Source: Deltaproteobacteria bacterium (GTDB lineage: Bacteria; Desulfobacterota; Desulfarculia; Adiutricales; Adiutricaceae). Taken from it: DNA of 64,000 bases. The stretch covers positions 18,142 through 82,141 of the forward strand of contig JAISCZ010000055.1 of assembly GCA_031265205.1 (NCBI GenBank). Reading direction: 5' to 3'. Of the stretch, positions 1 to 10,018 are shown one piece after another. Every line of letters starts with the position of its first letter. The first letter of the stretch is position 1. A program made the position numbers and the translations under genes. The notes beneath the pieces are model-generated. The model saw only the letters and a program-made list of their open reading frames with translations, ran no database searches and was not told where the DNA came from.

Positions 1-256
1 GACAAATTAGAGGCCGAAGACCGGCCAGGCATGGACGAAAGCAAAAAAACTTTTTAAACCTAACCGACCGCCGCCGTTTCCGCGCCTGAAAAGCCGCCCG
101 TTGCCGCGGCCGCGGGACGGCGAAAAAAAAGCGAGAAAGTCCGCGGGACAAGGGCGCGGCAAAAATTTGCGTCCGCGGGTTTTCCGCCCGTCGCGTTTTC
201 GGCCGTTCCTTGTCCGGCTTGCGGCCGCCCCTTGTCCTGAGGACCGGCCGCGCCGC
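1..256. other. Non-coding stretch downstream of pyrH
   Basis: GC-rich sequence following the pyrH stop codon. I see no frr (ribosome recycling factor) coding sequence, although frr often follows pyrH. I see no clear terminator either. The long plus-strand open frame here is antisense to pyrH and reads as a GC-rich shadow. Confidence 0.5.
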
Positions 257-973
257 TCAGTCGTCGGAGACCAGGGTGCCCACCGGCTCGCCCTGGATGG
301 TCCTTTTGATGTTGCCTTTGACCTGCAGGTTGAAGACGATGGTGGGGATCTTGTTCTCCTTGGCCAGGGAGATGGCCGTGGTGTCCATGACCCGCAGCTC
401 GCGGGTGATGACCTCCATGTAGTTGATGTGCTCGTAGAGGACGGCGTCCTTGTTGGTGACGGGGTCGCAGTCGTAGATGCCGTCCACCTTGGTGGCCTTC
501 AAAATGATGTCCGCGCCGATCTCGGAGGCCCGCAGGACGGCGGCCGTGTCGGTGGTCAGGTAGGGGTTGCCGGTGCCGGCGGCGAAGATGACCACGCGGC
601 CCTTCTCCAGGTGGCGGATGGCCCGGCGCCGGATGAAGGGCTCGCAGATCTCGACCATGCGGATGGCGCTCTGGACCCTGGTCTCCAGCCCCTGGCGCTC
701 CAGGGCGTCCTGCATGGCCAGGGAGTTGATGACGGTGGCCAGCATGCCCATGTGGTCGCCGGTGACCCGGTTGAGGCCGCGGTCGGCCAGGGCCTGGCCC
801 CTGAAGATGTTGCCGCCGCCGATGACCAGGCCGAGCCTGACGCCGTCCCTGGAGACCTCGGCGATCTGGGAGGCGACGTCCTCGACCGTGTCGGGGTCCA
901 GGCCGAAGCCCGCCTTTCCCTGCAGGGCCTCGCCGGAGATTTTTAAGAGGACTGTCTGGTAGCGGTGGGTCAT
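257..973 (-). CDS. pyrH: UMP kinase
   Basis: Uridylate kinase of the amino-acid-kinase fold, which phosphorylates UMP to UDP with ATP in the cytoplasm. The 238-residue length is normal for bacterial PyrH. Visible family motifs are LLKISGEAL at the N-terminus, the glycine-rich [11 protein letters not shown], the [14 protein letters not shown] segment, [16 protein letters not shown], and the C-terminal [10 protein letters not shown]. The start is supported by GGAGA about 5 bases upstream of ATG. It is the last gene of rpsB-tsf-pyrH and is separated from tsf by a hairpin ending in TTTT, so part of its expression may be uncoupled from the ribosomal genes. Identification is secure. Confidence 0.97.
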   Translation of the reverse strand: MTHRYQTVLLKISGEALQGKAGFGLDPDTVEDVASQIAEVSRDGVRLGLVIGGGNIFRGQALADRGLNRVTGDHMGMLATVINSLAMQDALERQGLETRVQSAIRMVEICEPFIRRRAIRHLEKGRVVIFAAGTGNPYLTTDTAAVLRASEIGADIILKATKVDGIYDCDPVTNKDAVLYEHINYMEVITRELRVMDTTAISLAKENKIPTIVFNLQVKGNIKRTIQGEPVGTLVSDD

Positions 974-1039
974 CGGGTCTCCATGAAACCGTGTTTTGCT
1001 AAAAAAGGCTTGCGGGAATCGGCCCGTCCCACGCTAAAA

Positions 1040-1072
1040 GGCGGGACCAAAACGACTCGTTTCAGTCCCGCC
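1040..1072 (-). terminator. Hairpin between tsf and pyrH
   Basis: GGCGGGAC and GTCCCGCC form an 8-bp perfect stem, with a second inner pairing (AAACG/CGTTT). Read on the minus strand it is followed directly by TTTT. It is probably a partial terminator or attenuator lowering read-through from tsf into pyrH. Confidence 0.6.
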
Positions 1073-1088
1073 AGGAAGCGGCTCGAGG

Positions 1089-2036
1089 CTACTCGGCCTC
1101 GGTCTTCTCGCCCTCGACCTCCTCGCCGAGCTGGAAGCGCGCGAAGGCCAGCAGCTCCACGGGGCCAACCTTTTTACAGGCGTCGGCGATGACGCCGGAG
1201 ACGGTCATCTTCTGGTCCTTGATGAAGATCTGCTCGTGCAGGACCAGCTCGGTGTAGACCTTCCTCATCTTGCCCTCGACGATCTTGGCCAGCATCTCGG
1301 GGCTGGGGGGCGGGACGGGCTTGCCGGTCTTCCTGGCCTTCTCGGCCTTCTCGTCGAGCTCCTCCTGGGCCTTGCCCTGCTGGACCGCCTTCTCCTTCTC
1401 GACGAAGTCGGGGGAGACGTGCTCGACGCGCAGGGCCATGGGGTTGGAGGCGGCGACGTGCATGGCCAGGTCGTGGGCCAGCTCCTCGACCTCGGGGCCG
1501 ATCTTCCCGGCTTTGAGCTCCACCAGGACGCCTATCTTGCCGCCGGAGTGGACGTAGCCGCGGACCAGGCCGTCGGGGCCGGCCGCCCGGAGGACCTTGA
1601 AGCGGCGCAGGCGCATGTTCTCGCCGGTGGTGCCCCTGGCCCGGTTGACGACCTCGAAGAAGGTCTCGCCGCACTTGGGGCACCTGCACTGGAGAAGCGC
1701 GTCGACGTCGGCCGGGGTGTTCGGCTCGGTCGCCAGAAACCCGGCCAGGCTCTCGGTGATCTCCCTGAAGGACTCCATCTTGGAGACGAAGTCGGTCTCG
1801 CTGTTGAGCTCGACCACGGCCCCGGTGCGGCCGTCGGCGCTGATGGCGGTCAGGACCAGGCCCTCCTTGGTGGCCCGGTCGGCCCTCTTGCGGGCGGTCA
1901 TCAGGCCCTTCTGCCTCAGCCAGTCGATGGCCTTCTCCAAATCGCCCCCGCACTCCTTGAGGGCGTTCTTGCAGTCCATCATGCCCGCGCTTGTCTTGTC
2001 TCTGAGAGTCTTGACCAGTTGTGATGTGATTTCCAT
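1089..2036 (-). CDS. tsf: Elongation factor Ts
   Basis: Guanine-nucleotide exchange factor that regenerates EF-Tu-GTP. The N-terminal UBA-like segment (LVKTLRDKTSAGMMDCKNALKE), the core TDFV motif and the GENMRLRRF block are all present. The protein is 315 residues from the chosen ATG, which has GGGAG about 10 bases upstream. An in-frame start 10 codons further up lacks this support. Unusual feature: around residues 117-122 a CRCPKC motif replaces the usual cysteine-free linker before GENMRLRRF. A second variable insertion, charged and proline-rich, lies before the C-terminal domain. It sits in the rpsB-tsf-pyrH operon. Confidence 0.96.
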   Translation of the reverse strand: MEITSQLVKTLRDKTSAGMMDCKNALKECGGDLEKAIDWLRQKGLMTARKRADRATKEGLVLTAISADGRTGAVVELNSETDFVSKMESFREITESLAGFLATEPNTPADVDALLQCRCPKCGETFFEVVNRARGTTGENMRLRRFKVLRAAGPDGLVRGYVHSGGKIGVLVELKAGKIGPEVEELAHDLAMHVAASNPMALRVEHVSPDFVEKEKAVQQGKAQEELDEKAEKARKTGKPVPPPSPEMLAKIVEGKMRKVYTELVLHEQIFIKDQKMTVSGVIADACKKVGPVELLAFARFQLGEEVEGEKTEAE

Positions 2037-2139
2037 TTTCTCAATCTCCCGGCCGGGGCGCGACAAAGGCCGGCCTGGTCCGGCAGCCGGACATGTTTCT
2101 CATGCCCTCATGCCCGTCCGGTCCGGCCCGCGAGCCCCG

Positions 2140-2185
2140 ACAACCAATAAGTCCGCCGGGGGGGGACGCTGGTCTCCCCCCGGCT
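2140..2185 (-). other. Stem-loop in the rpsB-tsf spacer
   Basis: GCCGGGGGGG pairs with CCCCCCGGC around a short loop in the ~240-base spacer between rpsB and tsf. There is no U-run on the minus-strand side. It could be an attenuator or an RNA-processing or stability element. Function unknown. Confidence 0.35.
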
Positions 2186-2274
2186 TATGTGTGACGACGC
2201 CTTCGGCGAGTCCCCGCCCGGGGCCCCGCGAAGACGCCCCGAAAAAGGTCTCGTCGCGCGGCCGCCGCTGCTTG

Positions 2275-3195
<921 letters not shown>

Positions 3196-3587
3196 GGATT
3201 GACACCTCAAGGTTAATAACGGCGCCCCGGAAACCCGCGGAAAGCGGGCACCCTAAGTTAAGGGGCGCTTGAAGATGATAAATTTCCCCGCGGCGGGGCG
3301 TTTGAGTCCTTTGGGGATAAAAAAAGATCCCCCTCGCCCCGGTTGGGCCGCGAGGAGGCCTCGTCCCCCACGGGGGGGCAAACTTAAAGACCTTATCACG
3401 AAGCCATGGAAATTTCAAGAAGTTAAGGGGCCTCGGGGCCTTTCCTCCGCCCCTCGCGGCGATTCGCGCGGGCTTGGGGGAGGGCGTCGCGGCTTCCTTA
3501 AAGTAGGCGCCATGGGACATTCCCGTGGGATTCCCCGGCGAGGCGAGGGAGGCCGCTCATCCCTCGCGCGGGCGCGCGCCTCGTTTT
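3196..3587 (-). other. rpsB leader region
   Basis: Spacer between ruvB and rpsB. It holds the candidate rpsB promoter and then a ~190-base GC-rich leader with several possible stems, including a GGGGAT...ATCCCC pairing around an A/T run. A structured S2 autoregulatory leader is plausible but I could not match it to a known motif. I see no gene in it. Confidence 0.4.
3390..3418 (-). promoter_or_regulatory. Candidate sigma-70 promoter for rpsB-tsf-pyrH
   Basis: On the minus strand TTGAAA (3418-3413) is followed after 17 bases by TAAGGT (3395-3390). It lies about 200 bases upstream of the rpsB start. Spacing is ideal, the -10 box is moderate. Not experimentally supported. Confidence 0.45.
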
Positions 3588-4619
3588 TTAAATGGTGACG
3601 AGAGGGGAAGAGGAGGGAGCCGTTTCCGGGGGCGCCAGGCCCAAGTGCTCGCTCGCTTTGGGGGTCACGATCCTCCCGCGCGGGGTGCGGAGCAAAAAGC
3701 CTTCCTGGATAAGGTAAGGCTCGTAGATCTCAATGAGGGTCTCGGCCTCCTCGCCGATGGTGGCGGCCAAGGCTTCCAAGCCCACGGGGCCTCCACGGTA
3801 CCTTTCGACAATCGTCAAGAGGATGCGGCGGCCCAGCTCGTCGAGGCCGGCCTTGTCGATCCCTTGCAGCGACAGAGCCAGATCGGCCATTTCCCGGGTG
3901 ATTACGCCGTCGCCCTTAACTTCGGCGAAATCGCGGGTCCTATTTAAGATGCGGTTGGCGACCCGGGGAGTGCCACGGCTGCGGACCGCGATCTCCCGCG
4001 CCCCTTCCGGCGCGAGCGCGATATTTAAAATGGCGGCCGCCCGGCTCACGATTTGGACGAGATCCTCGGCCTCGTAATAATTGAGCCGCAGCTGAATCCC
4101 AAAGCGATCCCGCAGGGGCGGGGTGAGAAGGCCCACGCGGGTGGTGGCCCCCACCAGGGTGAAACGGGGTATCTCCAGGCGCACGGAACGGGCGCCCGGG
4201 CCCTCGCCCACGATAAGGTCCAAGCGAAAGTCCTCCATGGCGGGATAGAGGACCTCCTCCACCACGGGGCTCAAGCGGTGGATCTCGTCGATAAAAACCA
4301 CGTCCCCGTCGTTCAGATTGTTGAGAATAGCGGCCAAATCCAGCTTTTTTTCCAAGATGGGGCCCGCGGTCACCTTAAGGCCCACTCCCAACTCTTGGGA
4401 AATAATAGTGGCCAGGGTGGTTTTTCCCAAGCCCGGTTGGCCGTGAAAGAGAACGTGATCTAAGACGCCGCCCCTCTTGCGGGCGGCCTCAATATAAATG
4501 GAGAGCTGCTCTTTGAGGTTTTTTTGCCCCACGAACTCCGCGAGCCGCTGGGGGCGGATAACGCGCTCCTGGGCCCGCTCGCCGGGCAGGGCCTCCGGGG
4601 TTAGAATGTCCCGCTCCAT
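3588..4619 (-). CDS. ruvB: Holliday junction branch migration helicase RuvB
   Basis: AAA+ motor of the RuvAB branch-migration complex. The 343-residue length is typical. Visible motifs are [11 protein letters not shown], Walker [10 protein letters not shown], Walker [11 protein letters not shown], sensor 1 TLVGATTR, the PLRDRFG arginine-finger region, and sensor 2 GTPRVANR. The C-terminal winged-helix block ([17 protein letters not shown]) is intact. AAAGGA precedes the ATG. It lies 46 bases downstream of accDA on the same strand, so co-transcription is likely. No ruvA or ruvC is seen in the window. Confidence 0.97.
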   Translation of the reverse strand: MERDILTPEALPGERAQERVIRPQRLAEFVGQKNLKEQLSIYIEAARKRGGVLDHVLFHGQPGLGKTTLATIISQELGVGLKVTAGPILEKKLDLAAILNNLNDGDVVFIDEIHRLSPVVEEVLYPAMEDFRLDLIVGEGPGARSVRLEIPRFTLVGATTRVGLLTPPLRDRFGIQLRLNYYEAEDLVQIVSRAAAILNIALAPEGAREIAVRSRGTPRVANRILNRTRDFAEVKGDGVITREMADLALSLQGIDKAGLDELGRRILLTIVERYRGGPVGLEALAATIGEEAETLIEIYEPYLIQEGFLLRTPRGRIVTPKASEHLGLAPPETAPSSSPLVTI

Positions 4620-4665
4620 AAAATCCTTTCGCGCCTAAAGGAAACCAGCCCTCGCGAGAGGAGGG

Positions 4666-6534
4666 TCAGTATTCCAGCCAGTAACGGTTGGAGGTGGCGA
4701 TGGAGTCGCGGTAAAACTCCAAATACTTAAAAATCGTCCTCTTCAAATCCCGTCGGGGGGCCACTTCGTGGATCCCCCGGATATCCCCGAAGAACTCCAG
4801 GTTGTCGTAGATTTGCCGGGAATTGCGGCAGAGGGCCGCGGCGCGAACGTCGTCCTCGTTGACCGGAAAGCCCCGGGCGGCCATGACCCGGGGGCCCGTA
4901 AAGATCACCAAAGCCTGGGGCTCCGCCAGGATAACGTCGCCCAAGGCCGCGTAGCTCGCGATGGCGCCTCCCGTGGAGGGGTCCCCCAGAACGGAAATAA
5001 AAGGCAGCCCCTCACGCTTCAGGCGGGTGATGGAATTGACCGTTTTGACCATCTGCGTGAGCGCCGGGGTGCCTTCCAGGACCCGGGCGCCCCCGGAGCA
5101 GCAGAGGCTCACCAGCGGGAGGCGCTTGGAGAGGGCGTACTCGGCGAGGCGGAAAAACTTCTCCCCGAAGACCACGCCCATGGTGCCCCCCGCGAAATAA
5201 AACTCGCAGACGGCCAGGGCCACGGGAAGCCCGAAGATGGTGGCTTCCCCCGTCACCAAGGCCTCGTGGAAGGGCGAGCGGAGGTCCTGTTTGGTGATGA
5301 ACTCGGCGTATTCCGGGGTCAGGAGGGTTTGGTGCAGGAGATGGTGAACCGTCAGTTCCCGGTTCATCTCCTTAAAGCTGTCCGCGTCCGTCAGGCAATT
5401 GATCCAACCCAACGCCCCCATGACCCGGGTATGGCCGCACTCGGGGCAGACGTAATGGTTGGCCATGAATTCGGCCAAGGGCAACACGGCCCCACAGCCA
5501 CGCTCCTCGCGGCCTTCCTTGAGGGACATGTCCCCGCACTTGACGTATTCCCCGGGATGGGTGGCGGGATCCCTTTCCACTCCCCAGTCCACGCCGGGCT
5601 GAAGAGTCTGCGCCGCGATATTGAAAGTTTTGAGATCCGGCGGGGCGACGGCCTTTTTGCGCAGAGGTTTCATTAAGAAAAAGCTGGCCCAGCGGCGGCT
5701 CTTTTTGGCGGTCTCCTCGACGTACACCCCGAAAGCCTTAGCCCTGGCCCGGCGGACGCGGAGGAGGGTCTCAATCTTGCGCTTGGCGAGGTCCTTGACG
5801 CTTTTTTCCAGGTAGTTGGAAAGAACCGCGGCGTAGCCTTTAGTGTCGGTCACGAGTTTGGGGGAGGGCAAAACGGCGTCGATTATCGCGAGTTCCTTGA
5901 GTTCCGCGGCCGTGGGCTTGGAGATTAAGAGGGCCTCCCGCACCTTGGTGGCGTCGCGAAAAATGATGGCCGCCAAGCTCTCGGGGGGCGCCGTGGCGTA
6001 GAGAGCGTCGTCGAACTGGGCTCGCTTGTCCGTCATCTGGATGGCCAGGGCGCCGCCGCTCCCGCCTTCCCCGATAATGACGGAAACCGTGGGAATGGGT
6101 ATGGTCAGAAAATCGCGGATAAGAAAAGCGATGAAAAAGGCCTGATAGTATTTCGCCGACTCCATGGAGATGTCGGCGCCGTAGGTGTCGATTAAGGTGA
6201 CGATGGAAACCGGGCGCCCCTCGAAACGGGAGCGGTCCGCTTGGCGCAGAAAACGGACGATCTGGGAATGATCCTCCGCGGTGAGCATGCCGTGGTTAAG
6301 CTTGGCCAAATCCTCTTTGGTGCGCAGATTTTCCGGTTTCGGCTTTTGCTGGGCTATGACGTAAATATCCCGGCCCCATTGCTCCGCCTCGCCTAAAATA
6401 AGGGCGCCGTCGCTGGGGTTGGCCCGGCGGAAAAGCGGAAAAATGGACTGAATAAGGTCGCTGGAGCGAGGCCGCAAAGGCGAGCGGGTTCTCTTGCGAA
6501 AGAGTTCCACCACGTCTAAAGGAGCGTTGGACAT
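4666..6534 (-). CDS. Fused acetyl-CoA carboxylase carboxyltransferase (alpha-beta order)
   Basis: A single 622-residue protein combining both carboxyltransferase subunits of acetyl-CoA carboxylase, which transfers CO2 from carboxybiotin to acetyl-CoA in fatty-acid synthesis. Residues ~1-280 resemble AccA (GEGGSGGALAIQMTD, IDTYGAD). Residues ~330-620 resemble AccD, including GGTMGVVFGEKF, CCSGGARVLEG, GDPSTGGAIASYA and GPRVMAARGFPV. The AccD zinc ribbon is atypical: the second knuckle is CPEC, but the first pair appears as C-x13-C rather than C-x2-C. GGAGAG lies 5 bases before the ATG. It probably heads an operon with ruvB. Biotin carboxylase and carrier genes are not in the window. Confidence 0.9.
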   Translation of the reverse strand: MSNAPLDVVELFRKRTRSPLRPRSSDLIQSIFPLFRRANPSDGALILGEAEQWGRDIYVIAQQKPKPENLRTKEDLAKLNHGMLTAEDHSQIVRFLRQADRSRFEGRPVSIVTLIDTYGADISMESAKYYQAFFIAFLIRDFLTIPIPTVSVIIGEGGSGGALAIQMTDKRAQFDDALYATAPPESLAAIIFRDATKVREALLISKPTAAELKELAIIDAVLPSPKLVTDTKGYAAVLSNYLEKSVKDLAKRKIETLLRVRRARAKAFGVYVEETAKKSRRWASFFLMKPLRKKAVAPPDLKTFNIAAQTLQPGVDWGVERDPATHPGEYVKCGDMSLKEGREERGCGAVLPLAEFMANHYVCPECGHTRVMGALGWINCLTDADSFKEMNRELTVHHLLHQTLLTPEYAEFITKQDLRSPFHEALVTGEATIFGLPVALAVCEFYFAGGTMGVVFGEKFFRLAEYALSKRLPLVSLCCSGGARVLEGTPALTQMVKTVNSITRLKREGLPFISVLGDPSTGGAIASYAALGDVILAEPQALVIFTGPRVMAARGFPVNEDDVRAAALCRNSRQIYDNLEFFGDIRGIHEVAPRRDLKRTIFKYLEFYRDSIATSNRYWLEY

Positions 6535-7442
6535 TGTCTCTCCGGAACGAAATAGCCTTAAAGGGCGGGGAACGCGCGAAAACGGAGCCCCGCGAGGAGC
6601 GCGCTAATATCCCTAAACCTTTCGCGGCCTTTGGGGGATAGGCTGGCCCAAGGCCCGCCCGTGGAGGCCAAAATTAAGCCTGACGCCTCCGCGCCAAACT
6701 CAAAAAGCGCGATAAATTTTAGCCGAAAATAATATTATTAACAAGACCATGAAATAATATATTTTTGCCTAAATAGCGTTTATAAAGAACGTTAAGAGAT
6801 GTTAAAATATTCAAAAAATAAAAATTAAAATTTTTTATGAAAAATTATATAATTTATTATTAAATAATAATATAAAATACAACAATTTATATAATTAAAA
6901 TGATGAAATGCGTAAAATATTAAAATAAATAAAATATAGAAATTTTATGCAAATAAAAATATAAATAATGATAAAAGATTAAAAAAAATAAATAAAGAGA
7001 ATAATAAAATTTAAATTACTCTATTTTTATATAAAAAAATATTAGTATATATAATATAAATATATGAAATTAACTATATAAAATTAGTAACCGCTCCCAA
7101 AATTTTGGGTTCAACGAAGGACGGTCGCGCCACAGTCTACCTATGGCTACCGCGCGCGTTAAAGCCTATTAGACGCGCGAGCCAGCCGAGCCAGCGGTCG
7201 CGTTCGGCGTTTACTGTAAAAGTGGCGCGTAGTAGCATGTCAAAATCGCGAATAACGCTGATTTAAGCGCGTAACCCTCGCTTCCGCTTAAGCTAGGACC
7301 GTCGCGTGACTTCCGTCCAAGAGCGCAAGCTTGGAGGGACGCGCGCGAATCAGCTCCGTGACCCGAAACCGCGCGGGTCCTTGCCACTGGAATCGCGGGA
7401 ATTTTGTGGTCGGAGCGATCGCGAACGGAGAAGGAGAGCGAC
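6535..7442. other. Intergenic gap with AT-rich island
   Basis: Gap between the divergently transcribed accDA and the Hsp70-like gene. Roughly 6705-7090 is almost purely A/T, in sharp contrast to its GC-rich surroundings, with many short A- and T-runs and no long reading frame. A perfect 14-base palindrome, CCCAAAATTTTGGG, marks its right edge at 7096-7109. The rest (7110-7442) is ordinary sequence ahead of the Hsp70-like gene. Confidence 0.7.
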
Positions 7443-9464
7443 ATGATCGACGTTTTGGGGATTGATCTGGGGACGGCCTGGTCTAAAGCGGCCGTCCTGG
7501 AAAACGGCAAGCCCAAGCTCATAAATTTGCGTGGGGGAGACGCGGCCATGTCATCCTCAGTCTGGGTCGAACGCGTTGGGGACTTAGTCGCCGGAGAGCG
7601 GGCGGCGGCTCTCGAGAAAGAGGACGAGTATCGTGAAATTTCAATGGCTAAACTGTTCGTGGGGAGAAACATCGACTCCATTGAGGCCAAGACAACTTTC
7701 ATCGCGAAGCTCAACGCCGTCAAGTTGAGTCGTTTCGCAGTCAAAAATGGCTGGCCGGTGGCGGCCTTTAGTTACGGAGAAGCGGCATATAGCCTGGTGG
7801 AGAGCCTGGCCGCGACGATTGGGGAGATCGCGAGACTCGCGGAGCGGACGGCGGCGCGCGGCCACTTGAAGAAGGTCATCATAGCCGTGCCGTCTCTGTT
7901 TGACATGGTTCAGCGAGAGTCAGTCCTGCAGGCCGCGACGATCGCGGGACTTCAAAATACGCGCCTCATCTCCGCCCCTTTGGCCGCGGCGCTCGGAAGC
8001 GGTCTAGATCCAAACGATCGGCGGACCATAGCCGTCATTGATATTGGCGCTGGTTTCACGGACGTGGCGGTAATTGAGACGGGCGGAGGAATCGTGAACG
8101 TCAGAGGGTACGGAGGAGACGCCAGTTTGGGAGGGATTGATTTTGACGCCGCTGTCGCGGACTTCCTGATAGAGAAGTTTGGAGAACCTGATGGGGGGAA
8201 GGAAGAGCGACTGCTCATGGCGAGCGCTCGGAAAGCCAAGGAGGAACTCTCGGCGCTCGCGGCGACCGAAGTCCGCCGCCTTTATCACGCTCGCGACGCG
8301 GGGCCGGAACAGTTCGTCATTCTCGAGCGTACCCGGCTGGAAGACTTGACTCGTGGCCTGACGGAAAGAATAATCAACGCTGTGGACGGAGCCCTGAATA
8401 ACGCGGGGGTAAAGAAAGAAGAAATATCGCGCGCGCTCCTTTTGGGTGGGATGTCCAAGACGCCGCGAATTAGACAGGCCATCGAAAACTTCTTCGGCGC
8501 GACGCCTCAGGACGCGACCGCTCCTGAAGGGCTCGTGGCCATGGGGGCGGCGAGGAACTACAACCCAGTCCGTTATTCAAACGCCAAATCAGTCGAAGAT
8601 GAATCGCTCTATAAGGTCAAGGAAAACACGCTTTACTCTCTAGGCCTCCAAACCGCGGATTGCGAATTTTTAGAATTTGTCGGCGCTCGCGACGCCTCGG
8701 CCCCATACGAGAGAAAACTCTGTTATCCGATCCTTGAGGCCCGACACGAGATAGTCGCGCTTTTCGCGCAGCGAAGCGTGATGGACAATTCAATAAGAAT
8801 AATTAATTTTTGCAAAATTGACAATTCGTGTACCGTCCCGCGCTGGGCTAGCGCTTTTAATTTATCCATATACGCCGAATGTATGGGTTCCGGAGTTCTT
8901 TATATAAAGGAAATTGAAAATCATGATAACGAACTCAAGGTAAGGCCAACGACAGACCTGTCCGATTTTGAGGTCGAACGCCTTGCCATTGAATACGCTC
9001 GCCGCCGTTTAGAGAAAGATAAAAATGAAATCCTGTCGGAGATCGTGTCGAGGATCGATGATTTAGCTGATAAGACGCGAAACTTGACAGACACGCGGCC
9101 CACGCCACGCTCAGTCGCCACGGAGAACATTGAGCCCGGGCGCGACGAGTGGCTCTCCGCGATCGGAGGCCTGAACGCGTTGGCGGACAGGGCTAAAACT
9201 CTCATAAACCCGAAAATTACCGATGATTTCTACTATCCTGAGTTCGATAAATTACTTTATCATAATTATAAATACCCACGGCAATATTGCGACGCTCCTT
9301 CTAACCAGAAGAAAGTCCTGGAAAAAGCAATGCGACCAAGTATACTTACGTTGCTCTCCAGAACGAAAGCCAGACTACCGGACAATGCTCCAACTCCCAA
9401 CGTGTCTCCGCGGAGAGGGCTCTTGAGCTTTCTTAAGTCTTTTTTGGGGAGATCGCGTCGTTAG
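7443..9464 (+). CDS. Divergent Hsp70/DnaK-like ATPase
   Basis: A 673-residue protein with an Hsp70-type actin-fold nucleotide-binding domain at residues ~1-370: phosphate-1 GIDLGTAWSK, the AAIIAVPS-like VIIAVPSLFD, phosphate-2 VIDIGAGFTDVAV, and adenosine motif LLLGGMSKTPRIR. A substrate-binding-like beta domain and a helical region follow, but both are strongly diverged. The C-terminus is basic (RRGLLSFLKSFLGRSRR) rather than the acidic EEVD-type tail. The start is chosen because GGAGAAGGAGAG lies just upstream of this ATG. It stands alone, without grpE or dnaJ, and is convergent with an AAA-ATPase gene. Composition is lower in GC than the core operons. It is probably a specialised accessory chaperone and not the housekeeping DnaK. 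Confidence 0.85.
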   Translation: MIDVLGIDLGTAWSKAAVLENGKPKLINLRGGDAAMSSSVWVERVGDLVAGERAAALEKEDEYREISMAKLFVGRNIDSIEAKTTFIAKLNAVKLSRFAVKNGWPVAAFSYGEAAYSLVESLAATIGEIARLAERTAARGHLKKVIIAVPSLFDMVQRESVLQAATIAGLQNTRLISAPLAAALGSGLDPNDRRTIAVIDIGAGFTDVAVIETGGGIVNVRGYGGDASLGGIDFDAAVADFLIEKFGEPDGGKEERLLMASARKAKEELSALAATEVRRLYHARDAGPEQFVILERTRLEDLTRGLTERIINAVDGALNNAGVKKEEISRALLLGGMSKTPRIRQAIENFFGATPQDATAPEGLVAMGAARNYNPVRYSNAKSVEDESLYKVKENTLYSLGLQTADCEFLEFVGARDASAPYERKLCYPILEARHEIVALFAQRSVMDNSIRIINFCKIDNSCTVPRWASAFNLSIYAECMGSGVLYIKEIENHDNELKVRPTTDLSDFEVERLAIEYARRRLEKDKNEILSEIVSRIDDLADKTRNLTDTRPTPRSVATENIEPGRDEWLSAIGGLNALADRAKTLINPKITDDFYYPEFDKLLYHNYKYPRQYCDAPSNQKKVLEKAMRPSILTLLSRTKARLPDNAPTPNVSPRRGLLSFLKSFLGRSRR

Positions 9465-10018
9465 ATAACGCGCTCAACGGTGATGACGATCCCCAGGCGC
9501 CACGCGAACCCGCGAATCATAGGCGCCTTCTCTTGGGGTTGAGAGGCTTGAGCGCGCGAGGAAGGTTCCGCGCGCTCACGCCGCCGCGCGACCGCGAAGC
9601 GCGATCGCCACCTGATCGTGGCGGCGGATCATGGCCTTGTGACAAAAAGCGCGCGCGTGGCTCTTTCCCTAAACCCGTTTCCAAGGGGGCAGGCATGGGT
9701 GATTCGGGCCCGTCTAATTTATGACTAATCAACTTAAAGCTCTCGCTACGCAACGCTTTTCTTTGAGCTAAAATGGCTTGGAGGGCGTAATCTTGGCCTT
9801 GAAAGCTCGAATCCATTTATTAGCGAAGTTTCCTGATCCTGAAACTCAATTAAACGTAATATATTGGCCTTTAGGCCTTGGCTTTCACCGCGTCAATCGT
9901 AGCTGACCTTTCTTTTTAAGTCGGATTCAAATCCAACAGGATTTCCTCCCCCTGGAATAGAGTTTATGAGAAGAGTCATATTTTCATGATACAAGAAATG
10001 AATCACGCGAGGGTTGAG
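9465..10018. other. Intergenic gap between convergent genes
   Basis: About 550 bases between the convergent Hsp70-like and AAA-ATPase genes. I see no gene with family-like features and no convincing terminator hairpin. The right half is AT-richer, like the neighbouring AAA gene. Confidence 0.5.

Noticed and set aside
101..946. Long plus-strand open frame opposite pyrH (and similar ones opposite tsf, rpsB, accDA and the FHA gene)
   Set aside because: Antisense to a secure gene. Composition follows high GC at codon position 3 of the real gene and no protein-like motifs appear.
9922..9940. tRNA T-arm (GGATTCAAATCC)
   Set aside because: Flanking stems do not pair as a tRNA and no acceptor, D- or anticodon arm can be built. 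No tRNA gene was found in the window besides tmRNA.
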